NCBI GenBank assembly: GCA_900319235.1
Contig: ONNR01000010.1
Coordinates: 1 to 64,000 of the forward strand
From: an uncultured Prevotellaceae bacterium
GTDB taxonomy: Bacteria; Bacteroidota; Bacteroidia; Bacteroidales; UBA3663
Reading direction: 5' to 3'
Length of the DNA: 64,000 bases
Of this stretch, positions 9,654 through 19,806 are shown piece by piece. A model generated the notes under the pieces. That model saw nothing but the letters and a program-made list of their open reading frames with translations, was not told the origin of the DNA and searched no databases. The first letter of the stretch is position 1; each line of letters opens with the position of its first letter. Position numbers and translations under genes: made by a program.

Positions 9654-10175
9654 TTATTTGTTGAGCAACTCGAGGGTAGGTTTCAGGATATGCTCCGAAG
9701 CCCAGGGCGTGATGACATCGATGAGTTGGTGGATGCGGGGCACGAGACTGCTGGTCTCGAGGTACTGCTTCAACTTCTCGATTTCGACGTGAGCGGTAAT
9801 CACCTCCAGGAGGGAGATGATGAGCGCCACGATGATGCAGAACTTGAGGGCACCAATCAAGCCACCTGCCAACCGGTTGATCCAACCGAGCGAGATAGAG
9901 TCCATGAACTGGTCGAGCAATACGGCCAGCCTGTTGAGCAGGAACATGGAGAAAAAGAACACGATAACCCAAACAACGATGGATGCAATGGTCTCGCTCT
10001 CGATGAAGTTGTTGGCGAAGGGCTTGGTGAAAGGTGACGCAAGATTGGCGGCAATGGCAGCCAACACAATGCCCGCAATACCGATGGCTTCGCGGAAGAA
10101 GCCACGGTAGAGGCCGATGCAGGCGCCAATGCCAACAATGATGAGGATGATGCGGTCGAGGTCGTTAAGAACCAT
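9654..10175 (-). CDS. CvpA family inner-membrane protein
   Basis: A 173-residue membrane protein of the CvpA (colicin V production) family, with about four hydrophobic segments: residues 7-25, 30-48, 65-87 and 101-125. The opening MVLNDLDRIILIIVGIGACI and the GLYRGFFREAIGI motif are typical. The frame stays open to 10517, but that extension is arginine-rich antisense of infB, so ATG 10175 was chosen. Its function in this phylum is not established. It sits 53 nt after infB (gap with a palindromic repeat) and 6 nt before sufB. Confidence 0.88.
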   Translation of the reverse strand: MVLNDLDRIILIIVGIGACIGLYRGFFREAIGIAGIVLAAIAANLASPFTKPFANNFIESETIASIVVWVIVFFFSMFLLNRLAVLLDQFMDSISLGWINRLAGGLIGALKFCIIVALIISLLEVITAHVEIEKLKQYLETSSLVPRIHQLIDVITPWASEHILKPTLELLNK

Positions 10176-10193
10176 GGGATTGAGGGGGATTAG

Positions 10194-10213
10194 GGCAGCC
10201 AAGCATGGCTGCC
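10194..10213. repeat. Intergenic palindromic repeat (GCAGCCA family)
   Basis: GGCAGCCA (10194-10201) and TGGCTGCC (10206-10213) form an 8-bp stem with a 4-nt loop, 15 nt downstream of the infB stop. One of at least five related copies in the window. Confidence 0.7.
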
Positions 10214-10228
10214 ACGGAAACACTGGAT

Positions 10229-13200
10229 TTAGAGCTTGGCCTTGATTTCGATCTCGGTGTAGGTCTCGATGAGGTCGCCTTCCTGAATGTCGTCGTAACC
10301 ATTGATGGAAAGACCGCATTCGAAGTTGGTGCCCACCTCCTTGACGTCGTCCTTGAAGCGCTTGAGGCCTGCGAGTTCGCCCGTGAAGATGACGATACCG
10401 TCGCGGATGACGCGGGCCTTGTCGGTGCGGTGGATCTTGCCGTCGCGAACGATACAGCCAGCCACGGCGCCGACCTTCGAGATCTTGAAGACGGACTTGA
10501 CTTCGGCATTGCCGCAAATCTCCTCCTTGACGATAGGCTTGAGCATGCCTTCCATAGCCTCCTTGACCTCCTCGATGGCATCGTAGATGATGGAGTAGGT
10601 GCGGATATCGACGCCGTCCTGGTCGGACAGACGCTTGGCAGCGAGAGAAGGACGTACCTGGAAGCCGATGATGATGGCCTTGGAAGCGGCAGCGAGTACC
10701 ACATCGCTCTCGGAGATCTGACCCACGGCCTTGTGGATGACATTGACCTGAATCTGCTCGGTAGAGAGCTTGATGAGGGAGTCGGTGAGTGCTTCGACCG
10801 AACCATCGACGTCGCCCTTGACGATGAGGTTGAGCTCCTGGAAGTTGCCCACAGCAATACGACGACCGATTTCGTCGAGGGTGAGGCGGGTCTGGGTACG
10901 GAGTGCCTGCTCACGCTGCAGACGGTCGCGCTTGGCAGCAATGTCGCGTGCCTCCTGTTCGGAGTCGAGTACACGGAACTGATCGCCAGCCGAAGGTGCA
11001 CCGCTCAAGCCGAGCACCTGTACGGGAGTGGCGGGACCAGCCTCCTGCACTTTGGCACCACGTTCGTTGAAGAGCGCCTTGACACGTCCATAATGCTTGC
11101 CTGCGATGACAACGTCGCCCACATGGAGCGTACCGTTCTGTACGAGCACAGAAGCAACATAACCGCGACCCTTGTCGAGTGTGGCTTCGATAATGGAGCC
11201 GCTGGCCTGCTTGTTGGGATTGGCCTTGAGGTCGAGCAGTTCGGCTTCGAGGAGTACCTTCTCGAGCAGTTCATCGACATTGAGACCGTCGCGTGCCGAG
11301 ATGTCCTCGCTCTGGTACTTGCCACCCCATTCCTCGACGAGGTAGTTCATACCGGCAAGCTGCTCCTTCACCTTGTTGGGGTTGGCAGTGGGCTTGTCGA
11401 TCTTGTTGATGGCGAATACCATAGGTACACCTGCTGCAGCAGCATGGTTGATGGCCTCCTTGGTCTGAGGCATCACACCGTCGTCGGCAGCGATGATGAT
11501 GATGGCAATGTCGGTCATCTTGGCACCACGGGCACGCATAGCGGTGAACGCCTCGTGACCAGGGGTGTCGAGGAAGGTGACGTGACGACCATCCTTGAGC
11601 TTGACGTTGTAGGCACCGATGTGCTGGGTGATGCCACCAGCCTCACCAGCGATGACGTTGGTCTTGCGGATGTAGTCGAGCAGCTTGGTCTTACCGTGAT
11701 CGACGTGACCCATGACAGTGATGATGGGTGGACGAGAAACAAGGTCCTCCTCACGGTCGGCCTCCTGCTCGAGTTCTGCTTCAACCTCCTCGCTGACGTA
11801 TTGAGTCTCGAAACCGAACTCTTCGGCCACGAGGTTGATGGTCTCGGCTTCGAGGCGCTGGTTGATGCTGACCATCAGGCCGAGTTGCATACAGGTCATG
11901 ATGACATTGGTGACAGGCACATTCATCATGGTGGCGAGGTCGTTGACGGTAACGTACTCGGTAAGTTTGAGCACCTTCGACTCGGCAGCCTCCTCGGCCT
12001 GAGCCTCGGCAGCGGCGGCAGCAGCAGCGTTACGCTTGTCCTTGCGGTACTTGACAGCCTTCTTGTCGGGCTTGTTGGTCAGACGAGCGAGGGTGTCCTT
12101 AACTTGCCTCTGTACATCCTCTTCGGTGATCTCCTGCTTGTAGGCATTGTTGCCCTTCTTCTTGTCCTTGCCCTGGTGACGACCACGACCGTCGGTGTTC
12201 TGCTGATCCTTGCGGTCGCGACGCTCCTGGCCCTTGGCATCGCGTGCCTTGCCCTGCTTGATTACCTCGTTGATATCGACCTTCTGGGCACCACGCTGAC
12301 GACGGCTGCCATGTCCTTCCTCGCTGGAAGAGGTGCGGGTCTGGCCGTTGCTACCCTGTGCCTTCTGCTCGCGCTCCTTCTTGCGTTCCTCCTTGGTCTT
12401 CTTCTTGGGACGGGTGGACTGGTTGAGGGAGTCGAGGTCGATGGTACCGAGCACATTGATTTGAGGCTGTTCGGGCTGGTTGAGGCGGAACACCTCGCCG
12501 TTGCGAGCCTCGGCAGGCAGTGGTTCGTCATTGATGCGATCCTTGCTGCGCTCGCCCCAGATGGACTGGTTGGGCTTCTTCTCGGCGGGAGCATTGGGCT
12601 TCTTGCCCTCCTTAGCCTTAGGTTCAGCTTTCTTCTCAGCAGGCTTGCTGGCCTCTTCTTTTGCCTCGGCAGCCTTAGGTGTGACAACGTCGGCCTTCTT
12701 CTCCTCGACCTTCTTTTCTTCGGTCTTGGCAGCTGGAACTTCCTTCTGAGGTTCTTCTGTCTTGGGAGCCTCGACAGGCTTCTTCACCTCGACCTTTTCC
12801 TCGGCTGGCTTTGGCTCGGCCTTCTTTTCGGCAGGCTTCTTCTGGTCGTCGAGATCGATATGACCCACGATCTTCATGGCTGCCTGCATGAGCTGCTCTT
12901 CGGTAGGCGTCTTGGCTACGGAAGAGGGCGTTGCGGCAGGTTCGGCCTTGGGAGCGGGCTTCTGACGTGTCTGGGGTATGCCCTGATTGACGGCATTGAT
13001 CTGGCGGGTTTCCTCCTTGATCTTGTCGCGTGTCTGCAAGCGTTCGAGGCGTTCGCGCTCGGAAGCCTGCTTGACAGATTTGTCCTTGTTGAATTCCTTG
13101 CTTAATAATTCATATAGGTGGTCAGGGACCTGGGACATCGGCTTCCACTCCATGGTGGGGTCACCACCCTTCTTTTCGAGAAACTCGACGAGGGTCTGGA

Positions 13201-13240
13201 TGCCGACGTTGAAATCTTTTGCAATCTTACTTAATCTCAT
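10229..13240 (-). CDS. infB: Translation initiation factor IF-2
   Basis: A 1003-residue IF-2, the GTPase that brings initiator tRNA to the ribosome. The N-terminus ([20 protein letters not shown]) is the IF2_N helical domain. A long Lys/Glu/Ala/Pro-rich linker runs from about 75 to 400, then a second IF2_N-like segment, then the GTPase domain with [12 protein letters not shown] (P loop, about 512), DTPGHEAF (G3) and NKIDKP (G4). The C-terminal beta-barrel and IF2_C domains complete it. The large size reflects the linker, common in Bacteroidetes. It follows nusA by 24 nt in a single operon. Confidence 0.97.
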   Translation of the reverse strand: MRLSKIAKDFNVGIQTLVEFLEKKGGDPTMEWKPMSQVPDHLYELLSKEFNKDKSVKQASERERLERLQTRDKIKEETRQINAVNQGIPQTRQKPAPKAEPAATPSSVAKTPTEEQLMQAAMKIVGHIDLDDQKKPAEKKAEPKPAEEKVEVKKPVEAPKTEEPQKEVPAAKTEEKKVEEKKADVVTPKAAEAKEEASKPAEKKAEPKAKEGKKPNAPAEKKPNQSIWGERSKDRINDEPLPAEARNGEVFRLNQPEQPQINVLGTIDLDSLNQSTRPKKKTKEERKKEREQKAQGSNGQTRTSSSEEGHGSRRQRGAQKVDINEVIKQGKARDAKGQERRDRKDQQNTDGRGRHQGKDKKKGNNAYKQEITEEDVQRQVKDTLARLTNKPDKKAVKYRKDKRNAAAAAAAEAQAEEAAESKVLKLTEYVTVNDLATMMNVPVTNVIMTCMQLGLMVSINQRLEAETINLVAEEFGFETQYVSEEVEAELEQEADREEDLVSRPPIITVMGHVDHGKTKLLDYIRKTNVIAGEAGGITQHIGAYNVKLKDGRHVTFLDTPGHEAFTAMRARGAKMTDIAIIIIAADDGVMPQTKEAINHAAAAGVPMVFAINKIDKPTANPNKVKEQLAGMNYLVEEWGGKYQSEDISARDGLNVDELLEKVLLEAELLDLKANPNKQASGSIIEATLDKGRGYVASVLVQNGTLHVGDVVIAGKHYGRVKALFNERGAKVQEAGPATPVQVLGLSGAPSAGDQFRVLDSEQEARDIAAKRDRLQREQALRTQTRLTLDEIGRRIAVGNFQELNLIVKGDVDGSVEALTDSLIKLSTEQIQVNVIHKAVGQISESDVVLAAASKAIIIGFQVRPSLAAKRLSDQDGVDIRTYSIIYDAIEEVKEAMEGMLKPIVKEEICGNAEVKSVFKISKVGAVAGCIVRDGKIHRTDKARVIRDGIVIFTGELAGLKRFKDDVKEVGTNFECGLSINGYDDIQEGDLIETYTEIEIKAKL

Positions 13241-13264
13241 TCAGTCAAAGGTTTTAATGGTTAA

Positions 13265-14605
13265 CTATTCTGACTCAGTGTTGTTGGTTCCTTCTTCGTT
13301 ATTTTCGGAATCGTCGGTAGTTTCATCGACATCAGATTCGTCGATATCGTCCTCTTCTTCGGGTTCGAACTCCTTGGAGAGGATGGCACGTACGTCCTCG
13401 ACGGTTTCGTCCTCGAGGTCAGCCTTGTCGGCAACAAGTTGCGGGTCAGCATCGAGCACAGCCTTGGCGGTTGCCAAGCCGATACCCTTGAGGGCCTGGA
13501 TAATCCATGGCTCGATAACATCAGAGAAGTCATCGAGGAAGATGTCGCTGCTGTCGCCTTCGCGATAAACGTCGATCTGATAACCTGTGAGCAGGCAGGC
13601 AAGCTTGATGTTGGCACCATTCTTGCCGATGGCGAGAGACACCTCTTCGGGACGCATAAATACCTCGGCGGTCTTGTCCTCTTCGTTGACATGGATCTGG
13701 GAGATGGATGCAGGGGAGAGGGCGCGCTGGATGAACAGGCTGGGGTTGGTGGTGTAGGGGATGACGTCAAGGTTCTCGCCACGCAATTCACGTACGATGC
13801 CGTGGATACGTCCACCCTTGACACCGACGCAAGCGCCTACTGGATCGATGCGATCGTCGTTGGTCTCGACAGCAATCTTGGCACGTTCGCCTGGGAGACG
13901 AACAATCTTGACGATGCGGATGGTGCCGTCGGCAACCTCGGGAATCTCCTGCTCCATGAGGTGCTGGAGGAAGATAGGAGCGGTGCGTGAAAGGATGATC
14001 TTGGGGTTGTTGTTGGTGTTGTCGACACGGAGCACGACGGCGCGCACCTGATCGTTCTTGCGGAAGTTGTCGCCAGGGATTTGCTCGCTGCGAGGCAGGG
14101 AGAGTTCATTGCCGTCTTCGTCGACCATAAGCATCTCGCGTTTCCAAATCTGATAAACCTCGGCGGTAGTGATACGGCCAATGAGGTCCTTGTACTTGTT
14201 GTAGAGCAGGTCCTTCTGCAGTTCGAGGATCTTGGCGGCCAAGGTCTGGCGCAGGTTGAGGATAGCGCGACGACCGAACTTCTCGAAATGCACTTCTTCG
14301 GTGAAGTCCTCGCCGATTTCGATGTCGTCCACAGTCTGACGGGCCTCGCTGAGAGATACCTGAAGATTGGGGTCGGTGAGTTCGTCGTCGGCCACTACTT
14401 CGCGGTTCTTGTAGATTTCGAAGTCACCCTTGTCGGGGTTGATGATGATGTCGAAGTTCTCGTCGGTGCCGAACATCTTGGCCAATACCGAACGGAATGA
14501 CTCTTCGAGTACGCTGATCATTGTGGAGCGGTCAATGTTCTTAAGCTCCTTGAATTCCTGGAAGGTATCTACCATTGAGATTACTTCCTCTTTTTGTCTT
14601 GCCAT
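13265..14605 (-). CDS. nusA: Transcription termination/antitermination factor NusA
   Basis: A 446-residue NusA. It shows the N-terminal RNA-polymerase-binding domain (MVDTFQEFKELKNIDRSTMI; DENFDIIINPDKGDFEIYKN), an S1 domain, and two KH domains including GACVGVKGGRIHGIVRELRGENLD and LAIGKNGANIKLA. It ends with an acidic Glu/Asp-rich tail (about 400-446) rather than the extra C-terminal repeats found in E. coli NusA. It lies between rimP (41-nt gap) and infB (24-nt gap), the classical order. Confidence 0.96.
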   Translation of the reverse strand: MARQKEEVISMVDTFQEFKELKNIDRSTMISVLEESFRSVLAKMFGTDENFDIIINPDKGDFEIYKNREVVADDELTDPNLQVSLSEARQTVDDIEIGEDFTEEVHFEKFGRRAILNLRQTLAAKILELQKDLLYNKYKDLIGRITTAEVYQIWKREMLMVDEDGNELSLPRSEQIPGDNFRKNDQVRAVVLRVDNTNNNPKIILSRTAPIFLQHLMEQEIPEVADGTIRIVKIVRLPGERAKIAVETNDDRIDPVGACVGVKGGRIHGIVRELRGENLDVIPYTTNPSLFIQRALSPASISQIHVNEEDKTAEVFMRPEEVSLAIGKNGANIKLACLLTGYQIDVYREGDSSDIFLDDFSDVIEPWIIQALKGIGLATAKAVLDADPQLVADKADLEDETVEDVRAILSKEFEPEEEDDIDESDVDETTDDSENNEEGTNNTESE

Positions 14606-14646
14606 TGCTTGATTTTATGATATTAATATTATTATTTCCTGATTAA

Positions 14647-15129
14647 TTAAAAGTTGTAGTAGATGCGGTTGACATCCTTGTGGGAGAGGTGCTCATGGTG
14701 CTCGACCTCCTGCTTCTTCTTGCTGCGCTTGCCTGTGGCGGGGTCGATGACATGCTCGAGGGTCGTCCAGGTGAGGTCGAAGCCTTCGTCGTCGGTGGCT
14801 CCGAGTATGCCGCGAAGTTTGCGACCATCGCGCAGCATCACTTCCATGGTTTCGCCTTCGAACTTGGCATATTGGCGAAGTGTGCGGAGTGGAGCGGTGA
14901 GACCAGCTGAACCGACTTCGAGCTCGAAGTCCTCCTTGTCGCGGTCGAGATGTTCATTGATATACTGGTTGAGTGCTGTGCACTCGTCGAGGGTGATCAC
15001 TTCGTCGTTGTCGAGGGTAATAACGATTTGGTTGTCGCGGCTTACTGTAACGTCGATGAGGTAACTCTCGCTTTCACTGGCCAAAAGGAACTGATCGACC
15101 AGATCGATGATTTCCTGTTTTTGAATCAT
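14647..15129 (-). CDS. rimP: Ribosome maturation factor RimP
   Basis: A 160-residue RimP that assists assembly of the 30S subunit. The N-terminal alpha/beta domain contains DVTVSRDNQIVITLDNDEVITLDECTAL and the typical ELEVGSAGLTAPL motif, followed by a C-terminal SH3-like domain (AKFEGETMEVMLRDGRKLRG). It is the first gene of the operon leading into nusA and infB; promoter at 15197-15227 and a strong leader hairpin at 15152-15182. Confidence 0.94.
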   Translation of the reverse strand: MIQKQEIIDLVDQFLLASESESYLIDVTVSRDNQIVITLDNDEVITLDECTALNQYINEHLDRDKEDFELEVGSAGLTAPLRTLRQYAKFEGETMEVMLRDGRKLRGILGATDDEGFDLTWTTLEHVIDPATGKRSKKKQEVEHHEHLSHKDVNRIYYNF

Positions 15130-15151
15130 GTGGATGTGTTGTTATAATAGA

Positions 15152-15182
15152 GAAGAGGGAACCGATTTTCGGTCCTCTCTTC
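15152..15182 (-). promoter_or_regulatory. Hairpin in the 5' leader of the rimP operon
   Basis: 14-nt arms (15152-15165 and 15169-15182) pair around a 3-nt loop, with one mismatch and one wobble. It starts a few nt after the predicted transcript start and ends 22 nt before the rimP ATG. No T run follows it on the minus strand, so an mRNA-stability or regulatory role is more likely than termination. Confidence 0.6.
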
Positions 15183-15196
15183 TTCGTTTCGCGGTG

Positions 15197-15227
15197 CAAA
15201 GATACCTATTATATTTTAAACACGCAA
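15197..15227 (-). promoter_or_regulatory. Promoter of the rimP-nusA-infB-cvpA-suf operon
   Basis: On the minus strand TTG (15227-15225), 20-nt spacer, TATCTTTG (15204-15197). Expected start near 15190. Confidence 0.7.
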
Positions 15228-15425
15228 GAAAAAAGTGAAAAAAAATTAATTTTTTACTGATTTTGTGGGGATTCCGTTATTGGAGATTGCAAAATAGGGG
15301 CAGCCAAACATGGCTGCTACTGGGACACGAAGGGTAGCCAAGCTTGGCTACTGCTGAAACAAGATGACGGAGAGAGAAGGGAGGGGAGATGGAGGCAGTT
15401 GGGGCGAATTACTCACTTTTGGGTA
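15228..15425. other. Divergent intergenic region with two palindromic repeats
   Basis: A gene-free stretch between the rimP promoter and the porin promoter. It holds A/T-rich DNA (15228-15265), a GCAGCCA-N4-TGGCTGC hairpin at 15300-15317, a variant GTAGCCA-N4-TGGCTAC hairpin at 15334-15351, and a purine-rich stretch at 15364-15400. No open frame of note was seen. Confidence 0.6.
15300..15351. repeat. Two adjacent intergenic palindromic repeats (GCAGCCA family)
   Basis: Copy one: GCAGCCA 15300-15306 / TGGCTGC 15311-15317. Copy two: GTAGCCA 15334-15340 / TGGCTAC 15345-15351. Each has a 4-nt loop. In copy two the second pair is T-A instead of C-G on both arms, so the stem is preserved. Confidence 0.7.
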
Positions 15426-15456
15426 TTGCCGAGGTCGTGAAAAGCGGCTATCTTTG
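15426..15456 (+). promoter_or_regulatory. Promoter of the porin-imelysin-cytochrome operon
   Basis: TTG at 15426-15428, 20-nt spacer, TATCTTTG at 15449-15456. The predicted start near 15463 leaves only about 5 nt before the ATG at 15468, so the ATG at 15486 is preferred. Confidence 0.7.
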
Positions 15457-15485
15457 CACCCGCAAAAATGAAAATATCAGCAATT

Positions 15486-16826
15486 ATGAGTAAATGGATG
15501 CTTAATCTGCTTGCCATAACATTGGCTCTGGCAGGCAGTGAACAGAGTTTTGCACAGGATCAGCGGACGCTTGATTCTCTGCAGGCTCGCATCGCTGCGC
15601 TTGAGAAGCGCACCGAACGCGTAGAGAACTTTCATCGCCGTTTCACCGTGGGCGGCTATGGCGAGGCTGTGATGAGCCGAATGTTCTACAGTGACAATTA
15701 CAAGCGTTATACCAATGCCGACCTCTACAAGGACGATGATGGTTTCGGACAGTTCGATCTGCCTCATGTAGTGATCTATATGGGTTACGATTTCGGACAT
15801 GGTTGGACCATGGGCACAGAAATCGAATTCGAGCATGGTGGGGCCGAGACGGCCGTGGAGATTGAGGAAGAAGAGACCGGTGAATATGAGACTGAGACCG
15901 AACGTGGAGGCGAGGTGGCCTTGGAACAGTTCTGGTTGCAAAAGAGTTGGGGCAAGGGCTTGAACCTAAGGATGGGACACATCATCGTTCCTGTCGGTGG
16001 TACCAATCAGCATCATATGCCCAATGAGTTCTTCACTGTCTATCGTCCTGAGGGAGAGAACACCATCCTGCCTTGCACATGGCATCAGACAGGCATCAGC
16101 CTTTGGGGACGCGTAGAGGATTGGCGCTATGAGGTGCAGTTCCTGCCAGGCCTTGAAGCGGACATCTTCGGTGCCAAAAACTGGGTACATGGAGGTAGTG
16201 CGAGCCCCTACGAATTTGACATCGCCAACGGTTATGCAAGTGTTCTGCGCGTAGATAATTATAGTGTTCCAGGTCTGCGCATCGGTGTGAGCGGCTATTA
16301 TGGAAAGTGCGGCATCAACTCGCTGAAGGACTACAAGTATAGTGATGCGGGCGCTGACGGCAACCTGCTTATCGGAGCAGTGGATTTCCACTACGACGGC
16401 TATCATTGGGTGGTTCGCGGTAACTTCGACTATGGACACCTTTCTGATTCAGAGGCCATCACACGACTGAACAAAACACTTGGCAGCAACTCGGTATCGC
16501 CCCAGACTTCGGTAGCCAGCGATGCCATCGCAGCAGGTATAGAAGCTGGATATGATGTGTTGTCGCAGTCCAGAAAGGCACGTGAGTCGGGTCAGAAACT
16601 CTACGTCTTCGGACGCTATGACTATTATGATTCGATGCTGAAAACCGAGGGCAGTGTAGTGGACAATCCCTGCTGGGGCCGACAGAAGTTCACTGTGGGC
16701 CTGAACTATCATCCTATTGACGAGATTATCATCAAGGGAGAGTATTCCTATCGCCTTTTCAAGAGCCAGTTCAACGACGAGCCTACGCTCAGCCTGGGTA
16801 TCTGCTATAGTGGTTTCTTCCGTTGA
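15486..16826 (+). CDS. Outer-membrane porin-like beta-barrel protein
   Basis: A 446-residue secreted protein: signal peptide MSKWMLNLLAITLALAGSEQSFA, a short coiled-coil stretch (LDSLQARIAALEKRTERVE) as in OprO/OprP-type porins, then alternating aromatic beta strands (GGYGEAVMSRMF, FDLPHVVIYMGYDFGHGW, LRMGHIIVPVGGTNQHH) ending in Phe-Phe-Arg. An acidic Glu/Thr-rich loop lies near residues 127-145. The solute is not evident. It opens an operon with imelysin, di-heme oxidoreductase and cytochrome c synthase, which suggests a link to iron or electron transport. An alternative ATG is at 15468. Confidence 0.72.
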   Translation: MSKWMLNLLAITLALAGSEQSFAQDQRTLDSLQARIAALEKRTERVENFHRRFTVGGYGEAVMSRMFYSDNYKRYTNADLYKDDDGFGQFDLPHVVIYMGYDFGHGWTMGTEIEFEHGGAETAVEIEEEETGEYETETERGGEVALEQFWLQKSWGKGLNLRMGHIIVPVGGTNQHHMPNEFFTVYRPEGENTILPCTWHQTGISLWGRVEDWRYEVQFLPGLEADIFGAKNWVHGGSASPYEFDIANGYASVLRVDNYSVPGLRIGVSGYYGKCGINSLKDYKYSDAGADGNLLIGAVDFHYDGYHWVVRGNFDYGHLSDSEAITRLNKTLGSNSVSPQTSVASDAIAAGIEAGYDVLSQSRKARESGQKLYVFGRYDYYDSMLKTEGSVVDNPCWGRQKFTVGLNYHPIDEIIIKGEYSYRLFKSQFNDEPTLSLGICYSGFFR

Positions 16827-16870
16827 TAAAATAGACTATTCACAAATTAAATAATAACTAAAACAAAATT

Positions 16871-18031
16871 ATGAAGAAAATCTTTAAGTATGCATTGATG
16901 GCTATCGCTGCCATTTGCGTGAGTGGAAGTATGGTAAGTTGTGATGACGATGATGACAACGGCTCGGCCAATGAAGTCGATAAGACACAGCAGGCCATCA
17001 TCTCGAACTATGTGAACGAAATCGTAATCCCTACATATAGGAGCCTGGCCGACCATGCCATTGCCCTGGCCGAAGACTGCGAGGACCTTTCGACACAGGC
17101 AAAGGTGGATAAGGCATGTGCCGATTGGGTAGAGGCACGCAAGTACTGGGAGCGCTCGGAAGCCTTCCTCTTCGGTGCAGCTGCCGACTACAACATCGAT
17201 CCACATATCGATTCATGGCCCCTTGACCTTACCCAGCTTGCCGAGGTGCTTGCTGCAGGCAACATCGAATCGCGCATCGACGCTGGTACTGCAGGTTATG
17301 GACTGCTGGGTTTCCATGCTGTCGAGTACGTTCTCTTCCTGGAGGGTTCGAAAGGTGATGCTTTGAAGCGTAACCAGCCTGTGGAAAATATTACCGAAGC
17401 CATGGCATCGTTTGCTGAGGCAGTAGCCAGCGACATGCGTGACCAGTGCGTTCTTCTCGAAGCCGCCTGGGCAGGCACCGATCGTATTACAGCAGCCAAG
17501 CGTGCTATTTTGGACGATGCCGAACTCGCTCCTTCGTTCAACTACGGTGAACTGCTGACCAATGCAGGCCTTTCGGGCAACACCAAGTATAAGACACAGG
17601 CTGCTGCCTTTGAGGAGATCATCATTGGTGCTTCGGATATCGCCAATGAGGTGGGTAACACCAAGATTTCCGACCCTATGGATTCGCACCAGTGGAGTGA
17701 CGTGGAGTCGCCACATTCGTGGAACTCGGTGACAGACTTTGTCGATAATATCGTATCGGTGCGCAATGCATATCTTGGAACCCTTGACGGTTCGCGTTCA
17801 AAGGTTTCGGTTTCTGCCCATGTGGCTTCGAAGAACAATGGCATCGATGCCAACGTACAGGCCAAGATCAGTGCCGCTATTGCAGCATTGGAGGCTCTGC
17901 CACGTCCTTTCCGTAACTACATCTATGTGGATACTGATGCTGCCTCGAAGGCAAAGATTAAGGCTGCTGTCGATGCCTGCAATGATCTGGTGGATGCACT
18001 TGATGCCGCACAAGAGGCAGTAAATGACTAA
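16871..18031 (+). CDS. Imelysin family lipoprotein (M75-type, iron-uptake associated)
   Basis: A 386-residue lipoprotein (lipobox MVSC, Cys24, followed by an Asp-rich spacer). It belongs to the imelysin/EfeO/IrpA group; the GxHxxE motif is present as GFHAVE at residues 147-152 and is followed by YVLFLEG. The two-repeat helical-bundle layout is consistent with the length. Family members are tied to iron acquisition in several bacteria, and proteolytic activity is doubtful. It sits 44 nt after the porin gene and 22 nt before the di-heme oxidoreductase, an association also known between imelysins and DUF1111 proteins in other phyla. Confidence 0.85.
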   Translation: MKKIFKYALMAIAAICVSGSMVSCDDDDDNGSANEVDKTQQAIISNYVNEIVIPTYRSLADHAIALAEDCEDLSTQAKVDKACADWVEARKYWERSEAFLFGAAADYNIDPHIDSWPLDLTQLAEVLAAGNIESRIDAGTAGYGLLGFHAVEYVLFLEGSKGDALKRNQPVENITEAMASFAEAVASDMRDQCVLLEAAWAGTDRITAAKRAILDDAELAPSFNYGELLTNAGLSGNTKYKTQAAAFEEIIIGASDIANEVGNTKISDPMDSHQWSDVESPHSWNSVTDFVDNIVSVRNAYLGTLDGSRSKVSVSAHVASKNNGIDANVQAKISAAIAALEALPRPFRNYIYVDTDAASKAKIKAAVDACNDLVDALDAAQEAVND

Positions 18032-18053
18032 TCGTATTAAATCTTAACCTATT

Positions 18054-19757
18054 ATGAGAAAATTTATCCTGGGATTGGGCATCGCACTCTTTGCTGTATC
18101 ATTCACAGCATGTAGCGATGACGACGATAACAACAACAATAATGGCGGCAGCATCGTCGATGACGAGTCGGTGAAAGAGCAATACTATTCGGGTGGAAAA
18201 CTTGGTACAGCATTTATCAGCACTTCGAAGGCTTACGAGCAGCCAACACCTGCCGTGGAGAACAGCGGAATGTTCCTTGCCTTCAACCGTGGAGAGAAGA
18301 TGTTCGAAGAGATGTTTACCGCCAACACCAATGGTGGCGAACGTGAAGGCCTCGGTCCTCTCTACGTGCGTTCGTCGTGCATCCATTGCCATCCTGGCTA
18401 TGGACATGGCAAGACGCAGCCCGATGGTTCGTTCAACACCGTCGATGTAGGCAACGGTTACCTGCTTGTGGTCTATAATCCAGAGAACAACGCGTATGTG
18501 TCATGGTTGGCAGGTATGCCGCAAAGCCATGCCATTGCACCTTTCAAGGATCCGCTCGACGAAACCAAGATTACCATAAAGTGGGTAGGTTATACCGACG
18601 AGTGGGGCAACAAGTTCCCTGATGGGGAAACGTACAGCCTCGTCTATCCAGAGGTTACACTGCCTCGTGAGGCCGTCTATGTAATCAACCGAGGCTATGA
18701 GGATGCTACCACAACCAACTATGAGGTGCGCCTTGAAAATACCATCGGAATCTATGGCACAGGCATTACTGATGCCATCCCCGATGACTCGATTACTGCG
18801 CAGTGGAAGCGCGAGGAGGCAGCCTATCAGGCAGGCTACCTGAAGCATTGGAACAGCGCGTGGTTTGAGAACGGCGAGTGGAAGAGTTTTTATAGCAATG
18901 CTCGTCAAGGTGATGGCACAAAGTATGTGCGTCGCTATACCTACGCCATGTCGCGTGGCCCTATTCTTGATGCTGCTGGTGCCAATGCAATCTGGAACAT
19001 CACCAATGTGACACGTTCGGACCGCAGGTATCACTACCTGGACCTCAACGGCAAGATCTACGCTACCTGCGCTTCGCAGGATCCTGAGGTACAGGCCGGA
19101 TTTGCCGATTACATCAGTAAGATTTCGAATGCCGAAGAACATCCGGAGTGGTTTACCGATAATGTGGAGGCAAATATCTACAACTACCTTACTTCGACCA
19201 ACTTGCCTATCGAAATGTCGGATGACGACTACATCAACTTTATGGTTTGGCATCGTGGCTTGGCTGTGCCTGCTGCCCGCAACATCGACAACGTCACCAT
19301 CCAGCAGGGCAAGAAACTCTTTGAGCAAATCGGATGTGCACAGTGCCATCGTCCAAGTTGGACCACAGGCTCGGACAATGTGCAGGACCCCAACAACTTC
19401 AAGGCAGTTGATGCGAAGAGTGCCAACTATGGCAAGACGCTCACTGAGTTGATGCCACGCTATCCGAACCAGAAGATCTGGCCTTACTCGGATTTTGTGC
19501 AGCACAAACTGATGATGAAGAACGACATCCGCACGGGATGGTGCCGCACAACACCTCTTTGGGGACGCGGACTGCACCAGATATGCACGGGTGCTGCTAC
19601 ATCGGACCGCCTGCATGATGGTCGTGCACGCACTGTGATCGAGTCGATTATGTGGCATGGTTCTGCCGAATCGGATGCACGTGCTTCGGTTGAAAAGTTT
19701 CGTTCTCTTACGAAGGAGGAGCGTGACGCCGTGGTTCAATTTATCGATGCTATTTAA
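18054..19757 (+). CDS. Di-heme oxidoreductase family lipoprotein (DUF1111-like)
   Basis: A 567-residue lipoprotein (lipobox FTAC, Cys20, then an Asp/Asn-rich spacer). Two c-type heme-binding motifs are visible: CIHCH at 109-113 and CAQCH at 428-432. The C-terminus carries the family signature TPLWGRGLHQICTG ... LHDGRARTVIESIMWHG. This family resembles MauG/cytochrome c peroxidases and is often encoded beside imelysin genes. The protein is expected at the periplasmic or outer face of the envelope, with heme attached by the synthase encoded next. The electron donor and acceptor are unknown. Confidence 0.85.
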   Translation: MRKFILGLGIALFAVSFTACSDDDDNNNNNGGSIVDDESVKEQYYSGGKLGTAFISTSKAYEQPTPAVENSGMFLAFNRGEKMFEEMFTANTNGGEREGLGPLYVRSSCIHCHPGYGHGKTQPDGSFNTVDVGNGYLLVVYNPENNAYVSWLAGMPQSHAIAPFKDPLDETKITIKWVGYTDEWGNKFPDGETYSLVYPEVTLPREAVYVINRGYEDATTTNYEVRLENTIGIYGTGITDAIPDDSITAQWKREEAAYQAGYLKHWNSAWFENGEWKSFYSNARQGDGTKYVRRYTYAMSRGPILDAAGANAIWNITNVTRSDRRYHYLDLNGKIYATCASQDPEVQAGFADYISKISNAEEHPEWFTDNVEANIYNYLTSTNLPIEMSDDDYINFMVWHRGLAVPAARNIDNVTIQQGKKLFEQIGCAQCHRPSWTTGSDNVQDPNNFKAVDAKSANYGKTLTELMPRYPNQKIWPYSDFVQHKLMMKNDIRTGWCRTTPLWGRGLHQICTGAATSDRLHDGRARTVIESIMWHGSAESDARASVEKFRSLTKEERDAVVQFIDAI

Positions 19758-19806
19758 TTTGGTAATGGGTGGTTTGGGGAATTGTCAGCCCTTTTAAAAC
19801 CCTTTT

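Noticed and set aside
9654..10517. N-terminal extension of CvpA
   Set aside because: The extra 114 residues are Arg/His/Gln-rich antisense of the infB 3' end; MVLNDLDR at 10175 starts the family-like sequence.
10205..13105. A 966-codon plus-strand frame opposite infB
   Set aside because: It is the antisense shadow of a strongly conserved IF-2 gene, with Leu/Val/Asp-rich low-complexity content and no recognisable domain.
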